From Marilutibacter maris (lineage in GTDB: Bacteria > Pseudomonadota > Gammaproteobacteria > Xanthomonadales > Xanthomonadaceae), in the NCBI RefSeq assembly GCF_006546735.2, contig NZ_VICD02000209.1, forward strand, positions 1 to 33,864: a DNA stretch of 33,864 nt, given 5' to 3'. The notes under the pieces were generated by a model. It was not told the DNA's origin and made no database searches. It saw nothing but the letters and a program-made list of their open reading frames with translations. A program made the position numbers and the translations under genes. Positions within the stretch are counted from its first letter, which is position 1, and each line of letters starts with the position of its first letter. Below, in pieces: positions 24,587 through 31,398 of the stretch.

Positions 24587-24796
24587 TTACAACGGCTCGA
24601 CGGCGTCGGCCTGCAGGCCCTTCTGGCCCTGGACGACGGTGAAGGAGACCTGCTGGCCTTCCTTCAGGCTCTTGAAGCCCTGGGTCTGGATCGCGCGGAA
24701 GTGCACGAACACATCCTCGCCATTCTCGCGGCTGATGAAGCCGAAGCCCTTGGCATCGTTGAACCACTTGACGGTACCGGTTTCACGGTTCGACAT
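24587..24796 (-). CDS. cold-shock-domain RNA chaperone (CspA family)
   Basis: This 69-residue protein is a single cold-shock domain. It has RNP1 KGFGFI (16-21) and RNP2 VFVHF (29-33), and begins with the typical [15 protein letters not shown] pattern. It should bind single-stranded RNA and DNA and melt RNA structure. ATG 24796 is preceded by AAGGAG at 8 bases, so the longer in-frame extension to 24871 is untranslated leader. That leader contains CTCCTTG at 24851-24857 on the minus strand, which is complementary to the Shine-Dalgarno region at 24804-24810; see the separate feature. The gene ends at a shared bidirectional terminator. Whether it is cold-induced or constitutive cannot be told from the protein. 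Confidence 0.95.
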   Translation of the reverse strand: MSNRETGTVKWFNDAKGFGFISRENGEDVFVHFRAIQTQGFKSLKEGQQVSFTVVQGQKGLQADAVEPL

Positions 24797-24803
24797 TGAC
24801 TTG

Positions 24804-24871
24804 CTCCTTGGAACGTTGGTTTGGACATCGCTTGCGCGAAGTGCTGGTTGCAAGGAGGAAGCGAGGTGCAA
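24804..24871 (-). promoter_or_regulatory. candidate Shine-Dalgarno-sequestering leader of the csp gene
   Basis: On the minus strand the ribosome-binding site CAAGGAG (24810-24804) is exactly complementary to CTCCTTG (24857-24851) 40 bases upstream. A competing 5-base pairing TTGCA (24871-24867) with TGCAA (24852-24848) uses two of the same bases. If the transcript starts upstream of 24871, two alternative leader structures are possible, one hiding the ribosome-binding site. The transcript start is not known. Confidence 0.45.
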
Positions 24872-25000
24872 CGATGTAGCGGATCATCGGATCAACCGCA
24901 TCGGGCCACGATTCACGGTGACCCTGGCAAACGCAGCGTCCGCAACTTACCCCGCACCATGTGAAAATGCAATCGAGCCCCATCCGTGGGCCGCTCGACC

Positions 25001-25018
25001 GGAAACCGGCCGGTTTCC
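25001..25018. promoter_or_regulatory. 18-base perfect palindrome upstream of the DUF456 gene
   Basis: GGAAACCGGCCGGTTTCC is its own reverse complement and lies 34 bases before the DUF456 start in the csp/DUF456 divergent gap. It could be a dimeric regulator site or a cruciform. No function is demonstrated. Confidence 0.5.
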
Positions 25019-25052
25019 CACCGCACACGACACCCCGCCGGGAGCCGATCGT

Positions 25053-25538
25053 TTGGACATCAATCACCTCTACTACATCCTCGCCAGCGTCCTGATCGTG
25101 ATCGGCATCGCCGGCACGGTGCTGCCCGCCCTGCCCGGGGTACCGCTGGTCTTCATCGGCATGCTGCTGGCGGCCTGGACCGGCGATTTCCAGCAGGTCG
25201 GCTGGATGCCACTGGTCGCGCTGGGAGCGCTGACCGTGCTGTCGCTGCTGGTCGACTTCGCCGCCACCGCGATGGGCGCCAAGCGTGTGGGCGCCAGTCG
25301 ACTTGCCCTGATCGGCGCCATGATCGGCACCTTCGCCGGCCTCATGTTCGGCTTCGTCGGCATCTTCGTCGGACCGTTCGTTGGCGCCCTGGTCGGCGAG
25401 TTGATCGACACCCGCCACATGGGCAAGGCGACCCGGGTCGGGTTGGGCACCTGGATCGGCATCGTGGTCGGCACCGTGCTCAAGCTCGGCCTGGCGTTCG
25501 CCATGCTGGGCCTGTTCCTGCTCGCCTGGTGGCTGTAG
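25053..25538 (+). CDS. DUF456-family integral membrane protein
   Basis: This 161-residue protein is highly hydrophobic, with about four or five helices (about 5-25, 27-42, 50-70, 84-115, 132-160) and repeated glycine patterns such as GTFAGLMFGFVGIFVGPFVGALVGE. The opening LASVLIVIGIAGTVLPALPGVPLVFIGMLLAAW is the DUF456 signature. No function is established for the family that I can name. The start is a TTG at 25053, with GGAG 8 bases upstream and the conserved hydrophobic N-terminus directly after. In-frame codons farther upstream extend into the csp leader and have no support. It lies 77 bases upstream of pldA and could share its transcript. Confidence 0.85.
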   Translation: MDINHLYYILASVLIVIGIAGTVLPALPGVPLVFIGMLLAAWTGDFQQVGWMPLVALGALTVLSLLVDFAATAMGAKRVGASRLALIGAMIGTFAGLMFGFVGIFVGPFVGALVGELIDTRHMGKATRVGLGTWIGIVVGTVLKLGLAFAMLGLFLLAWWL

Positions 25539-25615
25539 CCGCCGACAGCGGTCATCGCGGCCGGCTATCCTCGCCGCTACGCTGTTGCGATCACCCGCCG
25601 CCCACGCCAAGACGG

Positions 25616-26800
25616 ATGCCAGTCCCGATGTCCACGCCCCTCCCCCAGCCGCCGCGCCGTGATCGGCGACTGCTGCTGCAGACCCTGCTCGTCCTGACCC
25701 CGCTTGCCGGCCACGCCCAGCAGGCGAGCCAGCCGGCGACCGCCGAAGCCTGCCTGCGCATCGATGCCGACGCCGACCGGCTGGCCTGCTACGACGCCTT
25801 CCATCGCCGCCGGGCCGGCACCGCGCGCGACGCCGACGTGGCCGCGCGCGAGGCGCGCGCGATCCAGGAGAACCTGGCGATCGGCGAACAGGTCGCTCCG
25901 GGAGCGGTGCCCGCGATCACCAGTGGCGGCGGCGAGCTGTACCCCAACGAGGACCCGCTGAGCACCGCGATCGCCAATGCCGGCAAGGGCTCCCTGCTGG
26001 ACAGCCGCTGGGAGCTGGCGCGCGACTCCAAGCTGGGCGTGTTCAACTTCCGCGCCTACAAGCCGACCTACCTGTTGCCGGTGTTCTGGACCAGCAAGGT
26101 CAACGACATGCCGGCCTCGCCGAATCCGAACAACACCGTCACCACCCCGCTCGGCCTGCAGGACCTGGAGTCCAAGTTCCAGCTCAGCTTCAAGATGAAG
26201 GCCTGGGAGAACATCTTCGGCGACAACGGCGACCTCTGGCTGGGCTATACCCAGAGCTCGCGCTGGCAGGTCTACAACGCCGATATCTCGCGACCGTTCC
26301 GCGAGACCAACTACGAACCCGAAGCGATGCTGGTGTTCCGCAACAACTACCACCTGCTCGGCTGGAACGGACGCATGGCCGGCATCGGCTTCAACCACCA
26401 GTCCAACGGACGTGCCGACCCGCTGTCGCGCAGCTGGAACCGGGTGATCGGCATGGTCGGCGTGGACCGCGACAACTGGTCGCTGGTGGTGCGTCCGTGG
26501 TGGCGGGTCTCCGAGGATGCGGCCGACGACAACAACGCCGACATCGAGGATTACGTCGGCCGCGGCGACGCGACCCTGGTCTATGTCCGAGGCGGCCATC
26601 AGTTCTCGCTGACCGGTCGACACTCGTTGCGCGGCGGCGATCGCTCGCACGGTTCGTTGCAGTTCGACTGGGGCTTCCCGATCCACAACGCCTTGCGCGG
26701 CCACCTGCAGGTGTTCGACGGCTACGGCGAGAGCATGATCGACTACAACCACCGCGCCACCTATATCGGCCTGGGCGTTTCGATGCTGGAGTGGTACTGA
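25616..26800 (+). CDS. pldA: outer-membrane phospholipase A (OMPLA)
   Basis: OMPLA is a calcium-dependent phospholipase in the outer membrane that removes phospholipid from the outer leaflet. The 394-residue protein has a signal peptide (about 17-34) and a C-terminal 12-strand-type barrel ending in an aromatic residue (LEWY). The catalytic site is intact: His261, Ser263 and Asn275 in the FNHQSNGR...SRSWNR block have the same spacing as His142, Ser144 and Asn156 of E. coli OMPLA, and Arg266 and Ser271 match the calcium-site positions. YTQSSRWQVYN is also conserved. The N-terminal region after the signal has an extra segment with two cysteines (46 and 58, in a RLACYD-type motif) that makes the protein longer than the E. 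coli enzyme. ATG 25628 is an alternative start. Confidence 0.94.
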   Translation: MPVPMSTPLPQPPRRDRRLLLQTLLVLTPLAGHAQQASQPATAEACLRIDADADRLACYDAFHRRRAGTARDADVAAREARAIQENLAIGEQVAPGAVPAITSGGGELYPNEDPLSTAIANAGKGSLLDSRWELARDSKLGVFNFRAYKPTYLLPVFWTSKVNDMPASPNPNNTVTTPLGLQDLESKFQLSFKMKAWENIFGDNGDLWLGYTQSSRWQVYNADISRPFRETNYEPEAMLVFRNNYHLLGWNGRMAGIGFNHQSNGRADPLSRSWNRVIGMVGVDRDNWSLVVRPWWRVSEDAADDNNADIEDYVGRGDATLVYVRGGHQFSLTGRHSLRGGDRSHGSLQFDWGFPIHNALRGHLQVFDGYGESMIDYNHRATYIGLGVSMLEWY

Positions 26801-26888
26801 GCCAAGCGCGCGGTCGCAGTCACGGAGACGCCTTCGGGCGATCATGGTCGACCGCCGCCGGCGACGACATGCGCAAGGAGAACACCCG

Positions 26889-27845
26889 ATGAAGATGCGA
26901 CGCATCCTGTCCCTCGACGGCGGCGGCATCCGCGGCCTGGTCAGCTGTGTGTGGCTGCAAGGGGTCGAGGAGGCCCTGCGACAGGCCGGCAAGCCCGGGT
27001 TGCTGAGGCGCTTCGACCTGCTCGCCGGCAGCTCGACCGGCGCCCTGGTGGCCTGCGGACTGGCGATAGGGCGCGGTCCTGCCGAGCTCGCCGAGCTCTA
27101 CCGCAGGCAACGCCACGAGATCTTCCCGGGCATGGCCGAGCGGCTGTGGTCGCGCGCGGGGCGGCTGTTCACCCAGGGCCCGTCGGCGCCCCGCTACGAC
27201 GGCAAGGGCCTGGAAAAGGTGTTGAAGAAGGCCTTCGGCAACGCCACTCTCGGCGAGGCGAAGAAGCCACTGCTGATCACCAGCTACGACACCGTGTCGC
27301 GCACGCCGGTGGTGTTCAAGAGCTTCAAGCCCGAGCACGCCGGCCTGCCGATGTGGGAAGTCTGCCGCGCCTCGGTCGCCGCGCCGACCTACTTTCCCGC
27401 CCACGGAATGACGGTCGAGGGCCGCAAGTGCTCGCTGATCGACGGCGGCATCGTCGCCAACAACCCGACCGCCTGCGCGATCGCCGAGGCGATGCGCAAG
27501 GACCGGCGCGTCGACAATGTCCACGACCTGCTGGTGCTGTCGGTCGGCACCGGCGAGCGCAACCGGCCGATCGCGCTCAAGTCCGCGCGCGAATGGGGCG
27601 CGCTGGAATGGGCGGTGCCGATCATCGACGTGCTGTTCGACGGCAACACCGACTCGGTCGACTACATCGCCCGCCACATCGTCGGCGACGGCTATTTCCG
27701 GATGCAGGCCGAGCTGATGCCGGGACTGGACGACCTGGACGACGTCAGCGAGACCAACCTGGCCGGGCTGGAATCGATGGCCGCCCACTACCTCGCACGC
27801 GCCCAGACCCGGCAGATGCTGGAGAGGCTGACGGCACGGCTGTGA
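26889..27845 (+). CDS. patatin-like phospholipase
   Basis: This 318-residue protein has the full patatin catalytic set: oxyanion loop DGGGIRG (10-16), nucleophile elbow GSSTG with Ser49, and the DGG motif with Asp185 as the second member of the Ser-Asp dyad. There is no signal peptide, so it should act in the cytoplasm or be exported by an unknown route. The C-terminal part has SVGTGE and FDGNTDSVDYIARH, typical of bacterial patatins in the CapV/RssA-like range. ATG 26889 follows AAGGAG at 8 bases. It lies 88 bases downstream of pldA on the same strand, putting two unrelated phospholipases side by side. No cyclase or other antiviral gene is nearby. Confidence 0.9.
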   Translation: MKMRRILSLDGGGIRGLVSCVWLQGVEEALRQAGKPGLLRRFDLLAGSSTGALVACGLAIGRGPAELAELYRRQRHEIFPGMAERLWSRAGRLFTQGPSAPRYDGKGLEKVLKKAFGNATLGEAKKPLLITSYDTVSRTPVVFKSFKPEHAGLPMWEVCRASVAAPTYFPAHGMTVEGRKCSLIDGGIVANNPTACAIAEAMRKDRRVDNVHDLLVLSVGTGERNRPIALKSAREWGALEWAVPIIDVLFDGNTDSVDYIARHIVGDGYFRMQAELMPGLDDLDDVSETNLAGLESMAAHYLARAQTRQMLERLTARL

Positions 27846-27870
27846 ACCGGTCGCCGAGGGCGGCCGGAGA

Positions 27871-27898
27871 CGAGGACTGGATCTAGGTCCAGTCCTCG
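27871..27898. terminator. hairpin straddling the GST stop between convergent genes
   Basis: CGAGGACTGGA at 27871-27881 is the exact reverse complement of TCCAGTCCTCG at 27888-27898, with a 6-base loop that holds the GST stop codon. The 11-base stem lies between convergent patatin and GST genes. No T-tract is present, so termination is only possible. Confidence 0.55.
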
Positions 27899-28536
27899 AT
27901 ACCCTCGCGGGCGTAGGCCTCGCGGAACGACGGCAACGCCTTCGTGCGCGCGGCCAGCGCCGACAGCGCCGGCCAACTGTCGCCCGGACGCGGCATGTTG
28001 CGCGACCAGCGCATCAGCATAGTGAACACGAAGTCGACCGCCGATATCGATTCGCCGAGCAGGTACGGCCCGTTCGCGGCCAGGTGCGCATCGACCTGCT
28101 CCCAGGCCGACTCGATCGCGGCTCGCGCCCGTGTCCGCACCGCCTCGGCGTGTTCCTCGCCGGCCACCTCGTCGGAGTAGAACCAGGCCCGGAAGGCCGG
28201 CATCAGGGTATAGGCGGCGAACAGCATCCAGCGGTAATAGGCCGCGCGCGCCGCGCTGCCCGGCGCCGGCGCCAGACCCGCCTGTGGATACAGATCGGCC
28301 AGATGCATCGCGATCGCGGTCGACTCGGTCAGGACCTGGCCGTCGATCAGCAGGGTCGGCACCCGCCCCTGCGGATTGAGCTTCAGGTACTCGGGCGACT
28401 TCTGCTCGCGCTTGCCGAAGTCGAGCATCACCAGCTCATGCTCGATGCCCAACTCGATCAGCAGCCAGTGGACGACCAGCGAAGCGGTGCTGGGCGAACC
28501 GTAGAGGACCGTACCCATCGGGGACTGCGCGCTCAT
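27883..28536 (-). CDS. glutathione S-transferase family protein, fumarase-linked
   Basis: This 217-residue protein has the GST fold: an N-terminal thioredoxin-like domain (VLYGSPSTASLVVHWLL, with LKLNPQGRVPTLL and the TESTAI glutathione-binding motif) and a C-terminal helical domain with PYLLGESISAVDFVFTMLMRW, the typical N-capping segment. It overlaps the fumarase stop by 4 bases (ATGA at 28533-28536), so it should be translated from the same message. ATG 28518 is a possible internal start. Glutathione-dependent detoxification or maleyl/fumaryl-related isomerisation are possible from family and context; the second is speculation based only on the fumarase neighbour. Its last codons form one arm of a perfect 11-base inverted repeat. 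Confidence 0.88.
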   Translation of the reverse strand: MSAQSPMGTVLYGSPSTASLVVHWLLIELGIEHELVMLDFGKREQKSPEYLKLNPQGRVPTLLIDGQVLTESTAIAMHLADLYPQAGLAPAPGSAARAAYYRWMLFAAYTLMPAFRAWFYSDEVAGEEHAEAVRTRARAAIESAWEQVDAHLAANGPYLLGESISAVDFVFTMLMRWSRNMPRPGDSWPALSALAARTKALPSFREAYAREGIEDWT

Positions 28537-30170
28537 TCGACCACCACCGGGATCTTGCCGATCGTTCCACTGGAGATCCGCGCCTGCCACTGGCGCGGGC
28601 CGGTGCGGTGCACCGACTCGCCGGTCGAGTCGACCGCGACGGTGACCGGCATGTCGCGGACCTCGAATTCGTAGATCGCCTCCATGCCCAGGTCCTCGAA
28701 CGCCAGCACCCGGCTGGCCTTGATCGCCTTCGACACCAGGTAGGCCGAACCGCCGACCGCCATCAGGTAGACCGCCTTGTTGTCGCGGATCGCGTCGATC
28801 GCCGCATCGCCGCGCTCGGCCTTGCCGACCATGCCCAGCAGACCGGTCTGTTCGAGCATCTGGCGGGTGAACTTGTCCATCCGCGTGGCGGTGGTGGGAC
28901 CGGCGGGACCGACCACCTCGTCGCGCACCGGATCGACCGGACCGACGTAGTAGATGAAGCGGTTGGTGAAGTCGACCGGCAGCGTCTCGCCCTTGTCGAG
29001 CATGTCGATCATGCGCTTGTGGGCGGCATCGCGACCGGTCAGCAGCTTGCCGTTGAGCAGCAGCACCTCGCCGGGCTTGAACTGGGCGACCTGCTCCCGG
29101 GTGATCGTGTCCAGATCGACCCGGCGCGCGTTCTGCGGATCGTAGGTCAGCCGGGGCCAGTCCTCCAGCGACGGCGGTTCCAGCGCCACCGGACCGCTGC
29201 CATCGAGGGTGAAGTGCGCGTGGCGGGTCGCCGCGCAGTTGGGAATGAGCGCGACCGGCAGGTTGGCGGCGTGGGTCGGATAGTCCTTGACCTTGATGTC
29301 CAGCACGGTGGTCAGCCCGCCCAGGCCCTGCGCGCCGATGCCCAGCGCGTTGACCTTCTCGTACAACTCCAGGCGCAGCTCTTCGGCGCGGTTGGACGGG
29401 CCGCGCGCGATCAGGTCCTGGATGTCGATCGGCTCCATCAGCGATTCCTTGGCCAGCAGCATCGCCTTCTCGGCGGTGCCGCCGATGCCGATGCCGAGCA
29501 TGCCCGGCGGGCACCAGCCGGCGCCCATGGTCGGCACCGTCTTCAGCACCCAGTCGACGATCGAGTCGGACGGGTTGAGCATCGCGAACTTGCTCTTGGC
29601 CTCCGAACCGCCGCCCTTGGCGGCGACGATCACATCGACGGTGTTGCCCGGCACGACCTTCACGTTGACCACCGCGGGGGTGTTGTCGCGGGTGTTCCGG
29701 CGGCGTCCGGCCGGGTCGGCCAGCACCGACGCGCGCAGCTTGTTGTCCGGATGGTTGTAGGCGCGGCGCACGCCCTCGTTGACCATGTCCTCCACGCCCA
29801 TCGTGGCGTCGTCCCAGCGCACGCCCATGCCGATCTCCAGGAACACGGTCACGATGCCGGTGTCCTGGCAGATCGGGCGATGGCCCTCGGCGCACATCCG
29901 CGAATTGATCAGGATCTGCGCCATCGCGTCCTTGGCCGCCGGCGACGCCTCGCGCTCGTAGGCGGCGGCGAGGTTCTTGATGTAGTCGACCGGGTGGTAG
30001 TAGCTGATGTACTGCAGGGCATCGGCGACCGACTCGATCAGGTCGTCCTGGCGGATCGAGACGGGCGAACTGGACACGGAGGAAGCGGGCTGGCTGGCGG
30101 TCACGGGATCGGCGGGCTGGCTGGCGGCTGGGGCGCATATTCTAGCGGCCCACGGCGGCGCATGCCCCAT
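28533..30170 (-). CDS. class I (iron-sulfur) fumarate hydratase
   Basis: This enzyme interconverts fumarate and malate in the TCA cycle using a 4Fe-4S cluster. The single chain (up to 545 residues) has both domains of FumA/FumB. Cluster cysteines fit Cys101 in PICQDTG, the Cys in GAGWCPPGMLG and the Cys in IPNCAATRH. The C-terminal beta domain has VGPAGPTTATRMD. The start is uncertain. ATG 30170 adds a 35-residue Ala/Pro/Ser-rich leader containing a duplicated ASQPA; GTG codons at 30104 and 30077 also lie before the conserved core (SIRQDDLIESVADALQYISYYHP). None of the three has a good Shine-Dalgarno sequence. It is followed by a GST through a 4-base overlap. Confidence 0.92.
   Translation of the reverse strand: MGHAPPWAARICAPAASQPADPVTASQPASSVSSSPVSIRQDDLIESVADALQYISYYHPVDYIKNLAAAYEREASPAAKDAMAQILINSRMCAEGHRPICQDTGIVTVFLEIGMGVRWDDATMGVEDMVNEGVRRAYNHPDNKLRASVLADPAGRRRNTRDNTPAVVNVKVVPGNTVDVIVAAKGGGSEAKSKFAMLNPSDSIVDWVLKTVPTMGAGWCPPGMLGIGIGGTAEKAMLLAKESLMEPIDIQDLIARGPSNRAEELRLELYEKVNALGIGAQGLGGLTTVLDIKVKDYPTHAANLPVALIPNCAATRHAHFTLDGSGPVALEPPSLEDWPRLTYDPQNARRVDLDTITREQVAQFKPGEVLLLNGKLLTGRDAAHKRMIDMLDKGETLPVDFTNRFIYYVGPVDPVRDEVVGPAGPTTATRMDKFTRQMLEQTGLLGMVGKAERGDAAIDAIRDNKAVYLMAVGGSAYLVSKAIKASRVLAFEDLGMEAIYEFEVRDMPVTVAVDSTGESVHRTGPRQWQARISSGTIGKIPVVVE
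30085..30127. repeat. 16-base direct repeat in the fumarase 5' region
   Basis: GCGGGCTGGCTGGCGG occurs at 30085-30100 and again at 30112-30127, a 27-base period that keeps the frame. If translated, it encodes the duplicated ASQPA in the fumarase leader peptide. It lies between the possible start codons. Confidence 0.7.
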
Positions 30171-30187
30171 CGGCGCGCCGCCGTCGA

Positions 30188-30220
30188 TGCGACGAAGCGA
30201 GCGCCTGCCGCGACGAAGCG
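30188..30220 (+). repeat. 33-base repeat, left copy flanking the two-component operon
   Basis: This copy contains CGAAGCGAGCG and GCCGCGACGAAGCG. It matches the reverse complement of 32280-32312 at 29 of 33 positions. It lies in the divergent gap between fumarase and the kinase. Confidence 0.7.
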
Positions 30221-30285
30221 ATCCGACGACGACGCCACCGCCGCGCTAGCATGGGGCACCTGCGTCCGACCCGCGTCCAACACCC

Positions 30286-31398
30286 ATGGCCATCGCCGTT
30301 CCCCATCCTCTGGGGCTCACCCACAAGCAGCTGTTCTGGGTCCTGCACCTGGGCGGCTGGCTGGCCTACGTCGGCCTGGGCTCCCTGAGCACGCTGGCCT
30401 ACGGCAAGCCCGGCGGCTACGCGATGGTCTACCTGGCCACCGGCGCGACCGGTGCGGCGACCACCCTAGGGCTTCGCTACCTGCTACGCGCCTGCCGCGG
30501 CCGGCCACCGGCGCTGCAACTGGCGGTGATGGTGCTGCCGATCCTGGCCAGCTCGGCGTTGATGGAACGGGCCGGCCGCCACCTCAAACTGCAGTTCTGT
30601 CCCGATTGCCAGCCGGAGAACGCCCTGATGGTGTTCGCCTACGCGCTGGGCAACATCTACGTGGTGCTGGCCTGGGTCGGCCTGTACCTGGGTATCACCT
30701 ACTACCGCAAATCCCAGGACGAGACCCGGCGGGCCCTCGCCGCCCGCACCATGGCCCACCAGGCGCAACTGAAGATGCTGCGCTACCAGCTGAACCCGCA
30801 TTTCCTGTTCAACACCCTCAACGCGATCTCGACCCTGGTGCTGGACCGCGACAACGCGACCGCCAACCGCATGGTCCAGAGCCTGTCGGCGTTCCTGCGC
30901 CACTCGCTGGACAGCGACCCGATGCAGCGGGTGACCCTGCGCCAGGAGCTCGATGCGCTGACCCTGTACCTGGACATCGAGAAGGTCCGCTTCGCCGAGC
31001 GGCTGCGGGTGGAGACCGCGATCGAGGAGGATTGCTGGCGTGCCCTGCTGCCGAGCCTGCTGTTGCAGCCGCTGGTCGAGAACGCGATCAAGTACGCGGT
31101 CGCGCGCCAGATCGAGGGCGGCCTGCTGCGGATCCAGGCGCACCGCGACGGCGACCGTCTGATCGTGACGGTGACCGACGACGGTCCCGGCTGCATGGCC
31201 CTGGAAGGCGACACCCTGCCCGCCGGCAACGGCGTCGGGCTGCGCAATACCCGCGAGCGGCTGCAGGTGCTCTACGGCGACGCCGGCAGCCTGTGCGCGC
31301 GCAACCTGGTACGCGGACTGCAGATCCGCCTGCAACTGCCCTACGAGACCTCCACCAGCGCCGCCGAGCGCCGCCCGGGACGCGACGATGCCCGATGA
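30286..31398 (+). CDS. LytS/AlgZ-type sensor histidine kinase (His_kinase family)
   Basis: This 370-residue kinase has four predicted N-terminal helices (about 15-38, 46-67, 76-93, 113-138), a coiled linker, and the short HisKA-7 type kinase core. The phospho-acceptor is probably His172 in RYQLNPHFLFNTLNAI. The ATP-binding domain has LLQPLVENAIKYAV (N box), VTDDGPG (G1) and GNGVGLRNTRERL (G2). The predicted extracytoplasmic loop between helices 3 and 4 contains FCPDC (Cys105, Cys108), a possible metal or redox site. Its stop overlaps the LytTR regulator by 11 bases, so they form a two-component pair. AlgZ-AlgR and YehU-YehT are the nearest well-known analogues; I cannot choose between them. 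Confidence 0.9.
   Translation: MAIAVPHPLGLTHKQLFWVLHLGGWLAYVGLGSLSTLAYGKPGGYAMVYLATGATGAATTLGLRYLLRACRGRPPALQLAVMVLPILASSALMERAGRHLKLQFCPDCQPENALMVFAYALGNIYVVLAWVGLYLGITYYRKSQDETRRALAARTMAHQAQLKMLRYQLNPHFLFNTLNAISTLVLDRDNATANRMVQSLSAFLRHSLDSDPMQRVTLRQELDALTLYLDIEKVRFAERLRVETAIEEDCWRALLPSLLLQPLVENAIKYAVARQIEGGLLRIQAHRDGDRLIVTVTDDGPGCMALEGDTLPAGNGVGLRNTRERLQVLYGDAGSLCARNLVRGLQIRLQLPYETSTSAAERRPGRDDAR

Noticed and set aside
24639-25052. Long in-frame extension of the DUF456 gene
   Set aside because: It runs antisense through the csp gene and its leader; the conserved protein begins at the TTG at 25053 with a ribosome-binding site.
26889-27845. Patatin gene as a CapV-type effector of a CBASS antiviral system
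   Set aside because: Motifs are compatible with CapV, but there is no nucleotide cyclase, Cap2/Cap3 or other defence gene within reach, and the neighbours are pldA and core metabolism.
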